A DNA stretch of 64,000 nucleotides. Origin: Arthrobacter burdickii. Its GTDB lineage: Bacteria; Actinomycetota; Actinomycetes; Actinomycetales; Micrococcaceae. The position numbers were made by a program, and so were the translations under genes. The notes beneath the pieces are model-generated. The model saw only the letters and a list, made by a program, of their open reading frames with translations, ran no database searches and had not been told where the DNA came from. Below are positions 63,218 through 64,000 of this stretch, piece after piece. The stretch is from assembly GCF_030433645.1 (NCBI RefSeq), contig NZ_JAROCG010000001.1, positions 2,976,001 to 3,040,000 of the forward strand. Reading direction: 5' to 3'. The first letter of the stretch is position 1, and each line of letters opens with the position of its first letter.

Positions 63218-63745
63218 TCAGCTCCGCCGGCGCGACAGACCGAGAAGGGCGGTGGCGAAGATGATGACGGCGGCGACGGCCGGCCAGACGGCGAGCGCTC
63301 CGTAGGACTGCAGCAGGAACGCGGAGCCGGGTACGTCGTCGCGCCCGTGCGGGCCGACGTAGTGGGCGAGGCCCTCGCCCACTACGAGAGCGAGGAGGGA
63401 ACCGAGGATCGATCCGCCGACGGCGGCGAGGATCCGGGGCACCACCCCGGGCAGCCCGAGGCGGAGGGCGACGACCGTCCCGACGGCGATACCGGCAACC
63501 AGTTCCAGGCCCGCGAGGGTCAGGTCGCGGAGCAGCCACTGGTCGGCGGAGACGGGGTCGCCGAAGAGGCGTCCCGTGGGCGCGAGGAGCCACCAGGACG
63601 CTCCGACCAGGACGCCGAGCAGGATCGTGGATCCGAGCCACCAGACCACGCCCAGGGGCGGCACGGACCTCCGGTCCTCGGCCACGGCGTAGACCGGAGG
63701 TGGATACGTGCTTGATCCGGTGTCCGGCTCCTGGCGTGCATGCAT
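63218..63745 (-). CDS. Four-helix membrane protein (DUF2567-like)
   Basis: 175 residues with a Pro/Tyr-rich cytosolic N-terminus and four hydrophobic segments (VVWWLGSTILLGVLVGASWW, LELVAGIAVGTVVALRLG, AAVGGSILGSLLALVVGEGL, AVWPAVAAVIIFATALLGL). The pattern resembles DUF2567 proteins of actinobacteria; no catalytic residues can be pointed out. The start is ATG at 63745, with TAATGT at 63753-63758 on the minus strand ending 8 nt upstream. It is transcribed towards hisD with a 76-bp gap. Confidence 0.72.
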   Translation of the reverse strand: MHARQEPDTGSSTYPPPVYAVAEDRRSVPPLGVVWWLGSTILLGVLVGASWWLLAPTGRLFGDPVSADQWLLRDLTLAGLELVAGIAVGTVVALRLGLPGVVPRILAAVGGSILGSLLALVVGEGLAHYVGPHGRDDVPGSAFLLQSYGALAVWPAVAAVIIFATALLGLSRRRS

Positions 63746-63752
63746 GACTTCT

Positions 63753-63758
63753 ACATTA
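63753..63758 (-). promoter_or_regulatory. -10 element TAATGT of the DUF2567-like gene
   Basis: Ends 8 nt before the ATG at 63745, another likely leaderless promoter. Confidence 0.5.
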
Positions 63759-63879
63759 ACAAACCGCGCCCGGCGCGGGGTGCGCGCCTAGTGTGGTGGT
63801 GGCAGCGTAGAGGGCCGTCAGCATCGGACCGGCCATCCGCAACCGCGTTGTCCACCGACGTCGATCCCGGAGGAACCAC

Positions 63880-64000
63880 GTGAACAACCCGAGCCCCGCA
63901 CCGACAGGCCTGCAGTCCCCGTCCGAGCCTCACGGGGAGTCCTTCCGCGAGGTCTTCCGCCGTCATGCCGCAGGCGTCGCCATCATCACCGCGGTGTACG
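63880..64000 (+). CDS. Flavin reductase-like protein, N-terminal part (partial)
   Basis: The first 40 codons of a gene that leaves the window on the right. After a polar lead the product reads ESFREVFRRHAAGVAIITAV, the start of the flavin-reductase-like (FMN-binding split barrel) domain. The start is GTG at 63880 with CGGAGGAA 5 bp upstream; TAGTGT at 63789-63794 may be a -10. Divergent from the membrane protein gene. Confidence 0.75.
   Translation, partial: MNNPSPAPTGLQSPSEPHGESFREVFRRHAAGVAIITAVY

Overview
The window is high-GC DNA from an actinobacterium, most likely of the Arthrobacter/Micrococcaceae type. The reasons are dense gene packing, frequent GTG starts, many likely leaderless promoters (TANNNT ending 7-8 nt before the start codon), and marker genes such as SepH, SigA/HrdB, DUF4191, DUF4192, DUF5998 and DUF7455 proteins, PAC2, polyphosphate glucokinase, a fused CydDC and two glutamine synthetases with GlnE. 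I see no rRNA, tRNA, CRISPR array, integrase or transposase. All family names come from reading motifs; no database search was run.

Layout. 1-8.5 kb: end of sepH, thymidine kinase, a phosphodiesterase/pyrophosphatase-like protein, DUF5998, a GNAT plus acyl-CoA-synthetase-like protein, and topoisomerase IV subunit A (parC). 8.6-26.4 kb: an apparently accessory block between parC and parE. It holds a second methionine aminopeptidase with a divergent XRE regulator; a sugar ABC importer-GH63-ROK cassette of about 7 kb bounded by direct repeats of the 3' end of the neighbouring GNAT gene; the double-GNAT gene; the cytochrome bd operon cydA-cydB-cydDC; a BlaI-type repressor with an M56 membrane peptidase; and a small secreted protein. 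26.5-36.9 kb: parE, DUF7455, sigA, DUF4192, an MFS transporter preceded by a 16-bp tandem-repeat array, PAC2, and leucyl aminopeptidase.

37-50 kb is the 2-oxoacid dehydrogenase and lipoate region: lpdA, sucB (two lipoyl domains), OsmC, a TIGR01777 epimerase, a Ser/Thr kinase, a DUF6504-like frame running without a stop into lipB, lipA, DUF4191, RDD, then glnA. 50-58 kb: a secreted HNH nuclease and an SGNH acyltransferase sit between glnA and the glnA2-glnE pair. 58-64 kb: panB, a SPOR peptide, the housekeeping map, ppgK, nrdR, hisD, a membrane protein, and the start of a flavin reductase.

How the parts fit. LipB and LipA make and insert the lipoyl groups carried by SucB, which LpdA re-oxidises. 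GlnE would control GlnA at a visible target tyrosine, while GlnA2 lacks that residue. A complete four-half-site GlnR element lies upstream of glnA. Other regulatory sites readable in the sequence are an SOS/LexA box placed exactly in the spacer of the DUF6504-like promoter, three matching BlaI-type palindromes between cydA and blaI, and a pair of NrdR-like boxes 32 bp apart in front of nrdR.

The observations most worth follow-up are the repeat-flanked ABC/GH63/ROK cassette, the SOS-controlled frame fused to lipB, the likely BlaI control of cytochrome bd, and the 16-bp array upstream of the MFS gene.
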